A DNA stretch of 64,000 bases from Syntrophaceae bacterium UBA2251 (lineage in GTDB: Bacteria > Desulfobacterota > Syntrophia > Syntrophales > UBA2251): assembly GCA_002347815.1 (NCBI GenBank), contig DDXV01000042.1, positions 7,710-71,709 of the forward strand. Reading direction: 5' to 3'. The translations under genes were made by a program, and so were the position numbers. A model generated the notes under the pieces. The model had not been told where the DNA came from. It did no database searches and was given only the letters and a program-made list of their open reading frames with translations. Below are positions 1 to 8,522 of the stretch, piece by piece (the stretch's first letter is position 1; every line of letters begins with the position of its first letter).

Positions 1-1371
1 GGCCGCCGTCAGGGGCGACTTGCGCCGGACCTTCACGCCGGCCGCGCGCATCCGCGCTTCCAGGCTCCGGGCCACATTCAGAAACTCCGCCTTCCCTGGG
101 GGCGCCGCCGCCAGATCGACCTGTCCGCCGAGCTGCGCCTCCTTTTCGAAAAGGGTCACGTCATGACCGCGCAGCGCGGCGACCCAGGCGAACTCCATCC
201 CCGCGGGACCCCCGCCGGCCACATAGATCTTCTTCGGCATCCGGGCCGGAACGATCTTGAGTTCCCCCTCCCGGCCCACCGTGGGATTCACGAGGCAGGT
301 GACGCCCTGGCCGGTGAAGATGCCGTCGAAGCAGCCCTGGTTGCAGGAGATGCAGCGGATGGCCAATGCCGCCTGCCCGTCCCGGACCTTCCGCGGAAGA
401 TCGGGATCGGCCAGAAGCGGCCGCGCCCAGCCGACCATGTCCGCGGCGCCGGAGCGGAGCACCTGCTCGGCCACGACGGGATCGCCCAGGCGATTCGAGG
501 CGAAGACCGGCACGCCGACCTGCTCCTTGATGCCCCGCGCCAGATAGACGTAGGCGGCGGGCGGCACATGGGAGGTGAGCTGCGGGGTGGTGGACTCGTG
601 CCATCCGCCGGTGACGTTGATCGCATCGATACCCGCCCGCTCCGCCTCCCGGCAGAACAGGGCGGATTCGGCGTTCGTGTGTCCGCCCTCCATGAAGTCG
701 TTCCCCGCGACCCGGATCCCAATGGGAAAATCCGGACCCACCGCCGCCCGGACCGCCCGGATGACCTCGAGACCGAACCGCATCCGGTTTTCGATGGGGC
801 CGCCGTAGGCGTCCGTGCGGAGATTCGTGAGCGGGGACAGGAACTGGCTGACGAGGTAGCCCGTGCAGGCGATGATCTCCACCATGTCGAAGCCCGCGTC
901 CTTCGCCCGCTTCGCCCCCCGGGCAAAGCCCGCCTGGACCTCGCGGATGTCCTCCTCCGTCATGGCCTGCGGCACCAGTCCGGTCAGGCGGCTCTTCAGG
1001 GCCGAGGGGGCCAGGGCGGGTTTTCCCGTGTAGAGCGGCGACGGGGCGTTCCGACCCATGTGGAAGAGCTGGATGGCGATCTTCGTCTGTGTGTCGCGGT
1101 GGAGTTCATCCAGAAAGATGCGAAACGCCTCCAGGGCCCGGTCGTCGAAGATGCCGGGCATGGCCGGCGCCGCGCCGCGGTCGTCGAAGGCGACGGGTCC
1201 GAGGATCATGAGCCCCACCCCGCCGTGCGCTCGGCGGCGATAAAAATGCTGCATCCGCTCCGGAAACGAATAGTCTTTCGTATAGTGCAGGCCCATGGCG
1301 GGCATGACCATGCGGTTTTGAATGAACAAACGGTTGATGATGATCGGTTCGAACAGCCTGACGAATTTCAT
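1..1371 (-). CDS. 2,4-dienoyl-CoA reductase-type NADH:flavin oxidoreductase (3' end cut by window)
   Basis: This belongs to the old yellow enzyme / 2,4-dienoyl-CoA reductase (FadH-like) family. The family has an FMN TIM barrel, then a 4Fe-4S site, then an FAD/NAD(P) domain. The visible 457 residues show the barrel, a CISCNQGC cluster motif with a further Cys about 12 residues later (about residues 340-360), and a GGGPAGMEFA dinucleotide-binding loop near residue 380. The C-terminal part lies outside the window. The start is the ATG at 1371, preceded by AAGGAG; the ATG five bases upstream reads into a stop at once. It is the last visible gene of a minus-strand acyl-CoA catabolic cluster, which fits reduction of unsaturated acyl-CoA or a related enoate. 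The exact substrate cannot be read from the sequence. Confidence 0.88.
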   Translation of the reverse strand, partial: MKFVRLFEPIIINRLFIQNRMVMPAMGLHYTKDYSFPERMQHFYRRRAHGGVGLMILGPVAFDDRGAAPAMPGIFDDRALEAFRIFLDELHRDTQTKIAIQLFHMGRNAPSPLYTGKPALAPSALKSRLTGLVPQAMTEEDIREVQAGFARGAKRAKDAGFDMVEIIACTGYLVSQFLSPLTNLRTDAYGGPIENRMRFGLEVIRAVRAAVGPDFPIGIRVAGNDFMEGGHTNAESALFCREAERAGIDAINVTGGWHESTTPQLTSHVPPAAYVYLARGIKEQVGVPVFASNRLGDPVVAEQVLRSGAADMVGWARPLLADPDLPRKVRDGQAALAIRCISCNQGCFDGIFTGQGVTCLVNPTVGREGELKIVPARMPKKIYVAGGGPAGMEFAWVAALRGHDVTLFEKEAQLGGQVDLAAAPPGKAEFLNVARSLEARMRAAGVKVRRKSPLTAA

Positions 1372-1440
1372 TCCATTCTCCTTGACTCACGAACGGCCCT
1401 GCCGGTCGATCCCGGTGAGCGCTGAATCCTTGGGTTCATT

Positions 1441-1463
1441 GCCCCGTCACCCGCCGACGGGGC
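1441..1463. other. Intercistronic hairpin
   Basis: A perfect 8-bp stem (GCCCCGTC / GACGGGGC) with a 7-nt loop lies between the thioesterase and the flavin oxidoreductase. There is no T-run on the minus strand after it. It may be an mRNA-processing or stabilising hairpin; intrinsic termination is unlikely. Confidence 0.4.
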
Positions 1464-1495
1464 GGCGGAGCGGCGGCAACCCGCGCGGCCGGGGG

Positions 1496-1981
1496 TCACG
1501 CCCCCTCGGTCGGCCAGGGAACGGGAAAGCCTTCCGGAATCTTCCGGGCCTGCCAGGTCCCCCGGACGTGCGCGACGACCGTCTCGTTGGCGTCCTTCAG
1601 ATCGAGGTCCAGAACGAAATCGGCCTTGCCCTTGGCCTCCAGCCCCGCGAGCACCTCGGCCACCTGCGCCTCCGTCATGTCCACCGTCAGGGTCACATCG
1701 GTGAGCGCGGGCTGCAGGTACCGGATCTGCACCTCCCGGACGATCGGGAAATACTTGCGGAAGTCGAAGGCCACGCCGAAGATCGCGCCCCCCACCACCT
1801 CTCCGAGCGAGAAGAGCGCGCCGGCATACATCATCCCCACGTGATTGACATTCCCGGCGAGCGGCATGACGAGCTTCACATGACGGTCCCGGAACTCCAG
1901 GGCCTTCAGGCCGAACCGGCCGATGGCCTCGATCCCCGTTTCGACATAACGGGCCACCCCCTCGTATTTTTTCTCGATCAT
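1496..1981 (-). CDS. Hotdog-fold acyl-CoA thioesterase (PaaI/YiiD C-terminal-like)
   Basis: The 161-residue protein has the layout of single-domain hotdog thioesterases. A VNHVGMMYAGALFSLGEVVGGA segment (about residues 46-67) corresponds to the long central helix with its preceding loop. Strands follow, with the PAL and VTLTVDM segments. The likely role is hydrolysis of acyl-CoA to free acid and CoA, relieving CoA trapping in the neighbouring beta-oxidation-like pathway. It starts three bases after the stop of the enoyl-CoA hydratase, so the two are almost certainly co-transcribed. No signal peptide or membrane segment is seen. Substrate chain length cannot be assigned. Confidence 0.75.
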   Translation of the reverse strand: MIEKKYEGVARYVETGIEAIGRFGLKALEFRDRHVKLVMPLAGNVNHVGMMYAGALFSLGEVVGGAIFGVAFDFRKYFPIVREVQIRYLQPALTDVTLTVDMTEAQVAEVLAGLEAKGKADFVLDLDLKDANETVVAHVRGTWQARKIPEGFPVPWPTEGA

Positions 1982-1984
1982 CCG

Positions 1985-2791
1985 TCATCTCCTCCGCCAG
2001 TTGGGCGGGCGGCGCTCCATCATGGACGACACCCCCTCCCTGAAATCCTCACTCCGGAGCAGGATGCTCTGCAGGTTGGCCTCCATGTCCAGATGGGTCA
2101 TGAGATCGACCCCCTCGCCCTTCCGGACGACCCGCTTGACGGCGCCGACGGCGAGAGGGGCGATACCGGCGATCTCGGTCGCCATCTTCTCCGCCTCCGC
2201 CATCAGGTCCCGGGCCGGGAAAATGCCGTTGACCAGCCCCAGCCGCAGGGCCTCGGCCGCCGGGTACATCCGGCCGGTCATCAAAATTTCCATGGCCTTT
2301 GCCGCCCCGACGACGCGCGTCAGGCGCGCGGTGCCGCCCAGGTCGGGGATGGTGCCGAACTTGAGCTCCGGCATTCCCCAGATGCAGTCGTCGCTCATCA
2401 GGCGGATGTCGCACGGCAGGACCAGTTCCATCCCCAGCCCCAGCACCCGGCCGTGGATGGCACAGATGATGGGGATCTCGATGGTCTCCAGGCGGTTGAG
2501 GTACTGCTGGTACCGGGAGATGTCGGCCCGGATGGACGCCCCGCCCGCCGCTGAGTCCTTGAGAAAGCGGTCGACCAGGCCCGCCAGGGACGGAAAATCG
2601 ACGCCGGCGGAGAACACGGGGCCCTCGCCGCGCAGGAGGATGACCCGGATGTCCGCGTCGGTGATCAGGTCCTCCACCATCTCCGAGATCGTGACGAGCA
2701 TCTCGAACGTGATCGCGTTGCGTTTTTCCGGTCGATTCAGCGTCAGATAAAAGATCGGCCCCTTCTTCTCTCCATGGATCGGATCGGACAT
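1985..2791 (-). CDS. Enoyl-CoA hydratase/isomerase (crotonase family)
   Basis: This is a crotonase superfamily protein of 268 residues. The N-terminal FYLTLNRPEKRNAIT segment is typical. The two positions that carry the catalytic glutamates in true hydratases are both Glu: one in GLGMELVLPCD and one in WGMPELKFG. The oxyanion-hole segments (FSAGVD and GRVLGLGMEL) are present. It probably hydrates a trans-2-enoyl-CoA. The start chosen is the ATG at 2791 with AGGAGG upstream; a longer reading frame reaches 2851 but overlaps the promoter described here and has no ribosome site. It heads a three-gene unit with the hotdog thioesterase and the flavin reductase. Confidence 0.88.
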   Translation of the reverse strand: MSDPIHGEKKGPIFYLTLNRPEKRNAITFEMLVTISEMVEDLITDADIRVILLRGEGPVFSAGVDFPSLAGLVDRFLKDSAAGGASIRADISRYQQYLNRLETIEIPIICAIHGRVLGLGMELVLPCDIRLMSDDCIWGMPELKFGTIPDLGGTARLTRVVGAAKAMEILMTGRMYPAAEALRLGLVNGIFPARDLMAEAEKMATEIAGIAPLAVGAVKRVVRKGEGVDLMTHLDMEANLQSILLRSEDFREGVSSMMERRPPNWRRR

Positions 2792-2822
2792 CGCTCCCTC
2801 CTGCCGTAAAAAAAGTTGCCCC

Positions 2823-2851
2823 CTTATAGGAATTTTTCCCCCCGCCGTCAA
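2823..2851 (-). promoter_or_regulatory. Sigma-70-type promoter for the enoyl-CoA hydratase unit
   Basis: On the minus strand TTGACG (2851-2846) and TATAAG (2828-2823) are separated by exactly 17 bases. The predicted start of transcription is about 30 bases before the ATG at 2791. It gives the last three genes of the cluster their own promoter, separate from the ligase and dehydrogenase upstream. Confidence 0.75.
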
Positions 2852-2882
2852 TCGATGTTTCCCGGATTCCGGGGGGATTCCG

Positions 2883-4546
2883 TCACGCCACGGCGGCCTT
2901 GTCCCGCAACTCCCGGCGGAGAATCTTCCCCACGGCGCTCTTGGGAAGGCTGTCGGTCAATTCGTACCGCTTCGGCACCTTGTAGGCGGCCAGGCGCTCA
3001 CGGCAAAAGGCGTCGAGTTCCCTTTCGGTCAGTTGCACGCCGGGTTTGGGAACGATGAAGGCCTTGACCGTCTCCCCCCGGTATTCGTGGGGGACGCGAC
3101 GGTACAGGCTTCGAGCACGCCGGGGTGCTCGTAGAGGACCTCGGCGTGCTCCCGGGGATAGATGTTATAGCCCCCCGCGATGATCATGTCCTTCTTGCGG
3201 TCGACGACATAGATATACCCCTCTTCATCCATCCGGCCGATGTCCCCCGAATAGAACCAGCCGCCGCGCACCGACTGTTTCGTTTCTTCCGGCATGCCGT
3301 AGTACCCGCCGCACATCTGCGGCCCCCGGAAGCAGATCTCGCCCTCCTGACCGACGGGAAGTTCCGTCTTGCCGGTCTCCAGATCGACAATCTTCACGTC
3401 CGTGTTGGGGAGAGGCACGCCGACACTGCCCGGCTTGAGCTTGCCCCGCCAAGGCGTCATGTTCGTGATGGACGTCGATTCGGTCATCCCGTACCCCTCC
3501 ACGATGCTGGCGCCCGTGGCCTTCTTCAGGGCCTCGATCGTCTCGATGAGCAGCGGCGCGGCCCCGGAAAAGAAACCTTTGATGAACGACAGGTCGGTTT
3601 TCCGGAATTCCGGCAGGGCCATGACCCCCACGTAGATGGTCGGCACCGCGAGGAAGATCGTCGGACGGTACTTCCGGGTGATGTCCATCACCGCCTGGGG
3701 CTCGGGACGGGGCACGAGGATGGCCGTCCAGCCCTTGCAGATGCTCAGATTCATGACCAAGTTAAAGCCAGCCATGTGGAAGAAGGGAAAGATGGCCAGT
3801 TCGCTGTCCTCGCCATCCGGCAGGTCGAAGAACCAGGCCATGAGGATCTGGTTGATCGAGGAGATGTTCCGGTGGGAAATGATTGCCCCCTTCGAGACGC
3901 CGGTCGTCCCGCCCGTGTAGAGCAGGACGGCAATGTCGTCCCATCGGGAGGCGTTCGGGACCGGCTGATCGGGATATTTGCGGATCAGGTCCATGAACTC
4001 GTAAACCCCCGCCTGGGGTTCGATCTTGCGGAACATGGCCTTTTTCGCGTAGGGGAAGAGCTGCTTCTTCGGAAAGGGCAGGTAATCGTTGATGTGACAG
4101 GTCACGATCGGGCCGATGCCGGTCTTCGTCTTGAGGGTCTGCATCCTCGGCAGCAGGAGGTCCAGGGTGATCGCCATCTTGGCCTCGGCGTCGGTGATCT
4201 GGTATTCCAGCTCCCGCTCGGTGTAGAGGGGATTGAGCATGGCCGGCACGGCGCCGATCCGCATGGCCGCCAGGTTCGCAAGGGTCGACTGGGGCATGTT
4301 GGGCAGGAGAACGGCGATCTTGTCGTCCTTCTTGATCCCCAGGGCCCGCAGCGCGTTGGCGAGACGATTCACGAGGCCGTTCAACTGGCGGTAGGTGATC
4401 CTCTTGCCAAAATAATTCAGCGCGATCGCGTTTGGGTGCCGGTCCGCCGTCCGCTGAAGCACCTCGGGCATGGTGATTTTCTCGATCTCGATCTCCTGCG
4501 GTACGTTCGGGTGATAGCTTTTGAACCAGGGTCGCTGCATGGCCAT
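2883..4546 (-). pseudogene. Long-chain acyl-CoA synthetase (AMP-forming), frameshifted near the C-terminus
   Basis: This is an ANL-superfamily acyl-CoA ligase: fatty acid + ATP + CoA to acyl-CoA. Visible motifs are the P-loop YTGGTTGVSKG, the VEGYGMTES motif and the hinge-region sequence SGDIGRMDEEGY...DRKKDMI. The reading frame breaks near 3093-3099, just after GVLEACTV. From there the expected continuation (VPHEYRGE, AFIVPKPGV, VPKRYELTDSLPKSAVGKILRREL) is in another frame and ends at a TGA at 2883. One missing base explains it: the span is one nucleotide short of a whole number of codons. The essential C-terminal lysine (GKILRRE) lies after the break. The start is taken at ATG 4546 because AGAAAGG sits nine bases before it. 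This may be a real lesion or a consensus error. Confidence 0.8.
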
Positions 4547-4589
4547 ATCCTTCATCCTTTCTGTTGAACGGGCAACGCAACGATTGAGA

Positions 4590-4615
4590 CGCCCCCGGCG
4601 CCGCCGTCGGGGGCG
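4590..4615. other. GC-rich intercistronic hairpin
   Basis: CGCCCCCG at 4608-4615 and its complement at 4590-4597 form a strong stem between the dehydrogenase and the ligase. Few T residues follow on the minus strand, so it resembles a partial attenuator or RNA-stability element and not a clear terminator. Confidence 0.4.
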
Positions 4616-4628
4616 CAGTGAACGAGGA

Positions 4629-5780
4629 TTAAAGCCCCATGTATCGGCTGATGATGAGCAGCATGATCTCCGAGGTGCCGGCAAAGATCGTATGGACCCG
4701 GGCGTCCCTGAACAGGCGCGCGATCGGATACTCTTCCATGTACCCGTAGCCGCCGTGAAACTGCACGCACTGCCCCACGACGCGGTTGAGCATCTCCGTG
4801 ATCCAGTATTTGGCCATCGACACCTTCTTGACGATATCCCGACCCTCCATGTGCTCGAGAATCAAGCTGTCCAGAAACGTGCGGCCCAGCTCCACCTCCG
4901 TCGCCATCTTGGCCATCTCGAAGGCGACATACTGGAACCGGCTGACGGGGCGTCCGAACACCTCCCGGCTTTTGGTGTATTCGATGGTCAGCCGGAGCGC
5001 CTCTTCCGCCGATGCCTGGGCGCCGATCGCGCTCATCAGGCGCTCCTGCTGGAGTTTCTGCATGAGGAAATGAAACCCCTGCCCTTCGGAGCCCAGGAGA
5101 TTTTCAGCCGGAACCCGGCAATCGACGAAGGCCATCTCCGCCGTGTCCTGGCTGTGCAGACCGACCTTGTTCAGTTTTCTCCCCTTCTCGAAGCCCGGCG
5201 TCCCCTCCTCGACGACGATCAGGGAAATCCCCGCGTAGGGCGGCTTCGCCTGGACGTCCGTCTTGGCCGCGACAACCACGAGGTTGCAGAGCAGGCCGTT
5301 GGAGATAAAGGTCTTCTGGCCGTTCAGGACATAGTGATCGCCGTCCCGGACCGCGGTCGTCCGGATGGCCGCCAGATCGGAGCCCGTGCCGGGTTCGGTC
5401 ATCGCGACGGCCGTGATCGTCTCGCCGGTCACGCACTTGGGAAGCCAGCGCCGCTTCTGCTCCTCCGTCCCGAAGCTGTAGAGGTACGGCACGACGACGT
5501 CCGAGTGCAGGAAGGCGACGAAACCCGACATGTGGCAGACGGCCATTTCCTGGAGTGCGATCACGGAATACAGAAAATCCGCACCGACGCCGCCATATTC
5601 CTCCGGAAGCCACGGGCAGAGGAAGCCCTGCTCGCCGAACTTCCGCCAGAGTTCCCGGGGCACCATCCCCGCCTCTTCCCAGGCCTCGGCGTTCGGGGTG
5701 ATTTCCTTCTCGTAAAAGCGGCGCACCGCCTCTCTGAAAATCTGGTGTTCCTGGGTATAGTGTTTTTCCAAAACCGACAT
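4629..5780 (-). CDS. Acyl-CoA dehydrogenase with IVD/LCAD-type catalytic Glu position
   Basis: This is a full-length (383 aa) FAD-dependent acyl-CoA dehydrogenase, which introduces a trans-2 double bond and passes electrons to ETF. Family signatures are MTEPGTGSD (about residues 127-135), the KTFISNG segment and the C-terminal QFHGGYGYMEEYPI and RDARVHTIFAGTSEI. In medium- and short-chain enzymes the catalytic base is the Glu of an EGT motif. Here that position is Ala (FAGT). A Glu is instead present in LQQERL (E246), where isovaleryl-CoA and long-chain dehydrogenases carry theirs. The start at 5780 is well supported by AAGGAGG. The neighbouring ligase and hydratase fit a beta-oxidation-like pathway for a long or branched acid. 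Confidence 0.92.
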   Translation of the reverse strand: MSVLEKHYTQEHQIFREAVRRFYEKEITPNAEAWEEAGMVPRELWRKFGEQGFLCPWLPEEYGGVGADFLYSVIALQEMAVCHMSGFVAFLHSDVVVPYLYSFGTEEQKRRWLPKCVTGETITAVAMTEPGTGSDLAAIRTTAVRDGDHYVLNGQKTFISNGLLCNLVVVAAKTDVQAKPPYAGISLIVVEEGTPGFEKGRKLNKVGLHSQDTAEMAFVDCRVPAENLLGSEGQGFHFLMQKLQQERLMSAIGAQASAEEALRLTIEYTKSREVFGRPVSRFQYVAFEMAKMATEVELGRTFLDSLILEHMEGRDIVKKVSMAKYWITEMLNRVVGQCVQFHGGYGYMEEYPIARLFRDARVHTIFAGTSEIMLLIISRYMGL

Positions 5781-5867
5781 TCAAAACCTCCTTCCCAAAA
5801 AGCAAAAGACTCGGAGATCCGGAGGCTCGACCTCATCCTCTCTCGCCCCTCGCCTTTTGCCGCTCGC

Positions 5868-6567
5868 CTAAAGCACCTTGAAGTGCTTGATGTCCATCAT
5901 GCTTCCCGTGCGCTTCGGCTCGAAGACCGCCTTGACCCGGGCGCCCACCTTGACCTTCGCCGTCCAGTTTGATGAAGGCATAGGCCAGCAGCTGGTTCTG
6001 CTCCGAACCGACGATCAGGTCCACCAGTTGATCCGGGGGGATGCCCTTCATCCACTCCTGGTGCAGGTGGGCGTACGGGTTGTTCAGGGCATGGAGCCGT
6101 TCGCGCACGGCCACCCGCGCCCCGTCCTTCTCCGTGGCCCCGTAGTCGTGCATGTACTTGCTCGCCTCGATGGCCAGCCCGGCCACGGCGCCGCCCAGCG
6201 ATGTCGCCCCTTCCCGGATGAGCTGTTTTCCCTCGCCCTCCGGCGCCAGCCCCAGGCCCTCGTACCACATCAATTCCATGTACGAGTAGGCGTCGTAGAG
6301 TTCCGCCACGTCCAGCTCCTTCAAGGGATCCTTGATCTTCGCCATCTTGTAGGCCTTCTTCGCGGCCGCCTTCAATGATCGGGAGCTGGCCAGATCGCGA
6401 TATACATAGACACGCTTGCATTTGGGACACTTGACGCCCCAGATCTCCTAGTCATCCCTGAGGGCGGTCAGAAACCGGCTTCCCGTCGCCCCGACGCTCC
6501 ACGCATAGGGAACCTTGATGCGACCCGCGTACACCACGTTCCGGGCTTTCTGTTTTGCCTTCGCCAT
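5868..6567 (-). pseudogene. Scrambled DUF35 (Zn-ribbon/OB-fold) and thiolase remnant
   Basis: Read on the minus strand from ATG 6567 (GGGAGG upstream), the locus opens like a DUF35 protein (MAKAKQKARNVVYAGRIKVP). It hits an in-frame TAG, then continues with a zinc-ribbon-like VKCPKCKRVYVYRDL. It then runs into a thiolase C-half fragment (AYKMAKIKDPLKELDVAELYD, about 6375-6190). Next comes a thiolase N-half fragment (ASKYMHDYGATEKDGARVAV to ALNNPYAHLH, about 6186-6058), so the thiolase pieces are in reverse order. It ends, after a further frameshift, with a DUF35-like OB-fold tail (AKVKVGARVKAVFEPKRTGS) stopping at 5868. DUF35 and SCP2-type thiolases normally pair as a complex. The order suggests several deletions collapsing tandem DUF35-thiolase genes, or a misassembly. 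Confidence 0.75.
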
Positions 6568-6630
6568 CACACCTCCCGTATCGCTGATTGAACCCCCGGC
6601 TGTCGTCGACCGGCCGGACAGACATCCGCG

Positions 6631-6660
6631 CCGGCGCCGGGCATGGAATCCCGGCGCCGG
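6631..6660. other. Strong hairpin downstream of the beta-keto acid cleavage gene
   Basis: A perfect 11-bp stem (CCGGCGCCGGG / CCCGGCGCCGG) with an 8-nt loop lies 36 bases after the stop of the preceding minus-strand gene. No T-run follows, so Rho-independent termination is uncertain. Confidence 0.45.
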
Positions 6661-6696
6661 AGGACGGTCCTCCGCCCTGGCGGGATCCCGAGGGAC

Positions 6697-7659
6697 TTAT
6701 TTCTTCTTCAGGCCGAGCATCTCCCGCGCCTGGGCCACCGTCGCCACCTCGCGGTTCATGGTCTCCGCCATCTGCTTCACCCGCGTCACGAGCTGGGCGT
6801 TGTTCTTGACCTTTTCGCCCTTCTTGAAGTACACGTTGTCCTCCATCCCCACGCGGACGTGACCGCCCAGCATGATCCCCATCGCGTTCATCGGAATCTG
6901 GAACGGGCCCACGCCGATCACCGCAAACATGGACTGCGGCGGCAGTTCATTGATGAACGACAGGACGTTCGCCGGCGTCGGATACGACGAGGTCTGGAAC
7001 CCCATCACGAACTGAACCATGTACGGCGGATCGAGGTTCCCCTCCCGGAGCAGATCCTGGAGAACCCAGTACTGGCCCGGATGGTAGATCTCGATCTCCG
7101 GCTTGATCCCCTTCTCCTTCATCGTCTTGGCGTACAGGTTGATGTCGGCGTACGTCGCCGGGATGATCGCGTCGAACAGGAAGCCGTCGCGGGGATGGAG
7201 GATGGGCTCCTTGCGGGCCTTCAGGGGGATCTTGAACACGAACGGCCCGAGGTTCAGGCTCGCCACGTCCGGGGGCTCCTCGGCGAAGAGGCAGCACATC
7301 CGCTGCTCCGTCGTCAGCCAGGGACCGCCGCCGGTCGTATTGTTGATGATGATGCCCGGGCAACGCTCCCGGACCATCTTGTTGACCCGTGCATAGTCCT
7401 CCGCGTTGGCCGTGGTCATCGCCAGGTTCTCCGGTACCCGGGCATGGATATGCACGGAGACGGCCCCCGCCTTGTAGGCCTCGTACACCTGGTCGGCCTG
7501 CTCTTCCGCCGACTCGGGGAGATTCTCGTTCATCTCCTTGCCCTGGACCCCGCCCGTGATCGCACAGGTGATCATCATCGGCGGAAGTTTCCCCGTCATC
7601 GTCCGCGTCATCCACTCGTACGGATTGCGGTAATCCCACATGTACTCTTCCTTCTTCAT
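6697..7659 (-). CDS. Beta-keto acid cleavage enzyme (BKACE/DUF849, 3-keto-5-aminohexanoate cleavage-like)
   Basis: This 320-residue protein belongs to the Zn-dependent BKACE family (DUF849). The family condenses or cleaves a beta-keto acid with acetyl-CoA to give acetoacetate plus a new acyl-CoA. Seen directly are the opening PMMITCAITGGVQG strand, the metal-binding HIHAR motif (SVHIHARVPE), NNTTGGG and the late GGHVRVGMEDNVYF segment. The Kce founder acts in lysine fermentation, but the family has many substrates, so the name should not be taken literally. The start at ATG 7659 has AAGGAGG ahead of it. As first gene of the minus-strand catabolic cluster it could feed an acyl-CoA to the dehydrogenase and hydratase. 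Confidence 0.85.
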   Translation of the reverse strand: MKKEEYMWDYRNPYEWMTRTMTGKLPPMMITCAITGGVQGKEMNENLPESAEEQADQVYEAYKAGAVSVHIHARVPENLAMTTANAEDYARVNKMVRERCPGIIINNTTGGGPWLTTEQRMCCLFAEEPPDVASLNLGPFVFKIPLKARKEPILHPRDGFLFDAIIPATYADINLYAKTMKEKGIKPEIEIYHPGQYWVLQDLLREGNLDPPYMVQFVMGFQTSSYPTPANVLSFINELPPQSMFAVIGVGPFQIPMNAMGIMLGGHVRVGMEDNVYFKKGEKVKNNAQLVTRVKQMAETMNREVATVAQAREMLGLKKK

Positions 7660-8087
7660 CGGAATATCCTCCTTTCCTGAATCATCCTGAATGTAAAGAT
7701 CCTGTCTGCCCGGTTGCGTCCTTCGCCGCTTTCCCAACCGGCCCGTCCAACTCTGGAAACCGGAGCAAAGGGTATGCCGCCCCGCCCCGGAATGCCTGCC
7801 GAGGACGCATGAATCTTCAATCCGCTGTTATTCTAGTTGATTACGTTGCAAACCGGCTGGGGCTCCGGGGGCCGTGCGTGCCCTCCGTGGGGAATCCGGG
7901 CGGGGAATATGGATGATTTCGGATCAGCGCGTGGACGGTTTCAATCCACCCGATCCCGATGGGGAAGGCGTCCAAAACGGCGCTTTGTCAAATATCGTTT
8001 GACCGCTCACCCTTATCCGATGTACGGAGGCTGCGAACAGGTTCCGGGCCGGATGAACGGCCCCCTCTGAAGAAAAGGAGACAACCG
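7660..8087. other. 428-bp divergent intergenic region
   Basis: This separates the minus-strand catabolic cluster from the plus-strand small gene at 8088. No convincing reading frame is seen. It should hold promoters for both sides, but none has good -35/-10 boxes. The only clear structure is the inverted repeat at 7987-8003. Confidence 0.6.
7987..8003. promoter_or_regulatory. Operator-like inverted repeat GTCAAA-N5-TTTGAC
   Basis: A perfect 6-bp inverted repeat spaced by 5 bases (17 bp in all, AT-rich in a GC-rich setting) lies about 85 bases upstream of the small gene at 8088. Its right half overlaps a TTGACC that could be a -35 box. The shape suits a dimeric regulator, but I cannot name one. 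Confidence 0.45.
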
Positions 8088-8438
8088 ATGAGCACTCCTC
8101 AAGCAGTCAAAATCACGGACATTAAACTAAACGCCGACAGCCTTTACAGGGAGGAGTCCTTCACGGACCTGACCTATGCGACGATCCGGCGTCTCACACC
8201 CGTCAAGATTGACGGTTCGCCCGACGAGAACCGGGAGACCCTTTTTACCGGGATGGCCCAGCTCATGTCCCCGAGCGGCCCGATTCCGGTTCAATGCATC
8301 ATCGAAGGGGCGAAGACGCTCGCCGATGCGGCGGCCAGGCTGCCCGACGCCATCGAGGCCGCGGTCAAAGCCATGATTGCCGAGGCCAAGGAAATGGAGC
8401 GTCAGGAAGCGTCCCGAATCGTCCTCCCCGGCCAGTAG
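8088..8438 (+). CDS. Small protein of unknown function (116 aa)
   Basis: I do not recognise this protein. It starts at ATG 8088 with AAGGAG nine bases upstream. The longer reading frame back to 7959 has no ribosome site. The N-terminal half looks like beta strands (SLYREESFTDLTYATIRRLTPVK and LFTGMAQLMSPSGPIPVQCII). The last 45 residues look helical and charged, with no Cys, signal peptide or membrane segment. It is a soluble, probably cytoplasmic protein. It stands alone on the plus strand between two minus-strand units, behind a possible operator, so it is likely controlled independently. Confidence 0.7.
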   Translation: MSTPQAVKITDIKLNADSLYREESFTDLTYATIRRLTPVKIDGSPDENRETLFTGMAQLMSPSGPIPVQCIIEGAKTLADAAARLPDAIEAAVKAMIAEAKEMERQEASRIVLPGQ

Positions 8439-8491
8439 ACAGCGCCGGTCCGGAAATACTCGACCGTCACCGGACGCAGCAATCTGCACGC

Positions 8492-8520
8492 GGCAGGGAA
8501 GAAACGTCGTCCCTGCTGCC
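8492..8520. terminator. Hairpin between convergent genes
   Basis: GGCAGGGA and TCCCTGC(T)GCC pair around a 10-nt loop exactly between the stop of the small plus-strand gene and the stop of the minus-strand histidine kinase. The position suits a shared bidirectional terminator, although no U-tract is evident. Confidence 0.5.
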
Positions 8521-8522
8521 GA

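Noticed and set aside
6444..6452. In-frame TAG in the DUF35 N-terminus read as pyrrolysine.
   Set aside because: Some Desulfobacterota use pyrrolysine, but here the same locus has further frameshifts and shuffled thiolase pieces, so a plain inactivated gene is simpler. No pyl genes are in the window.
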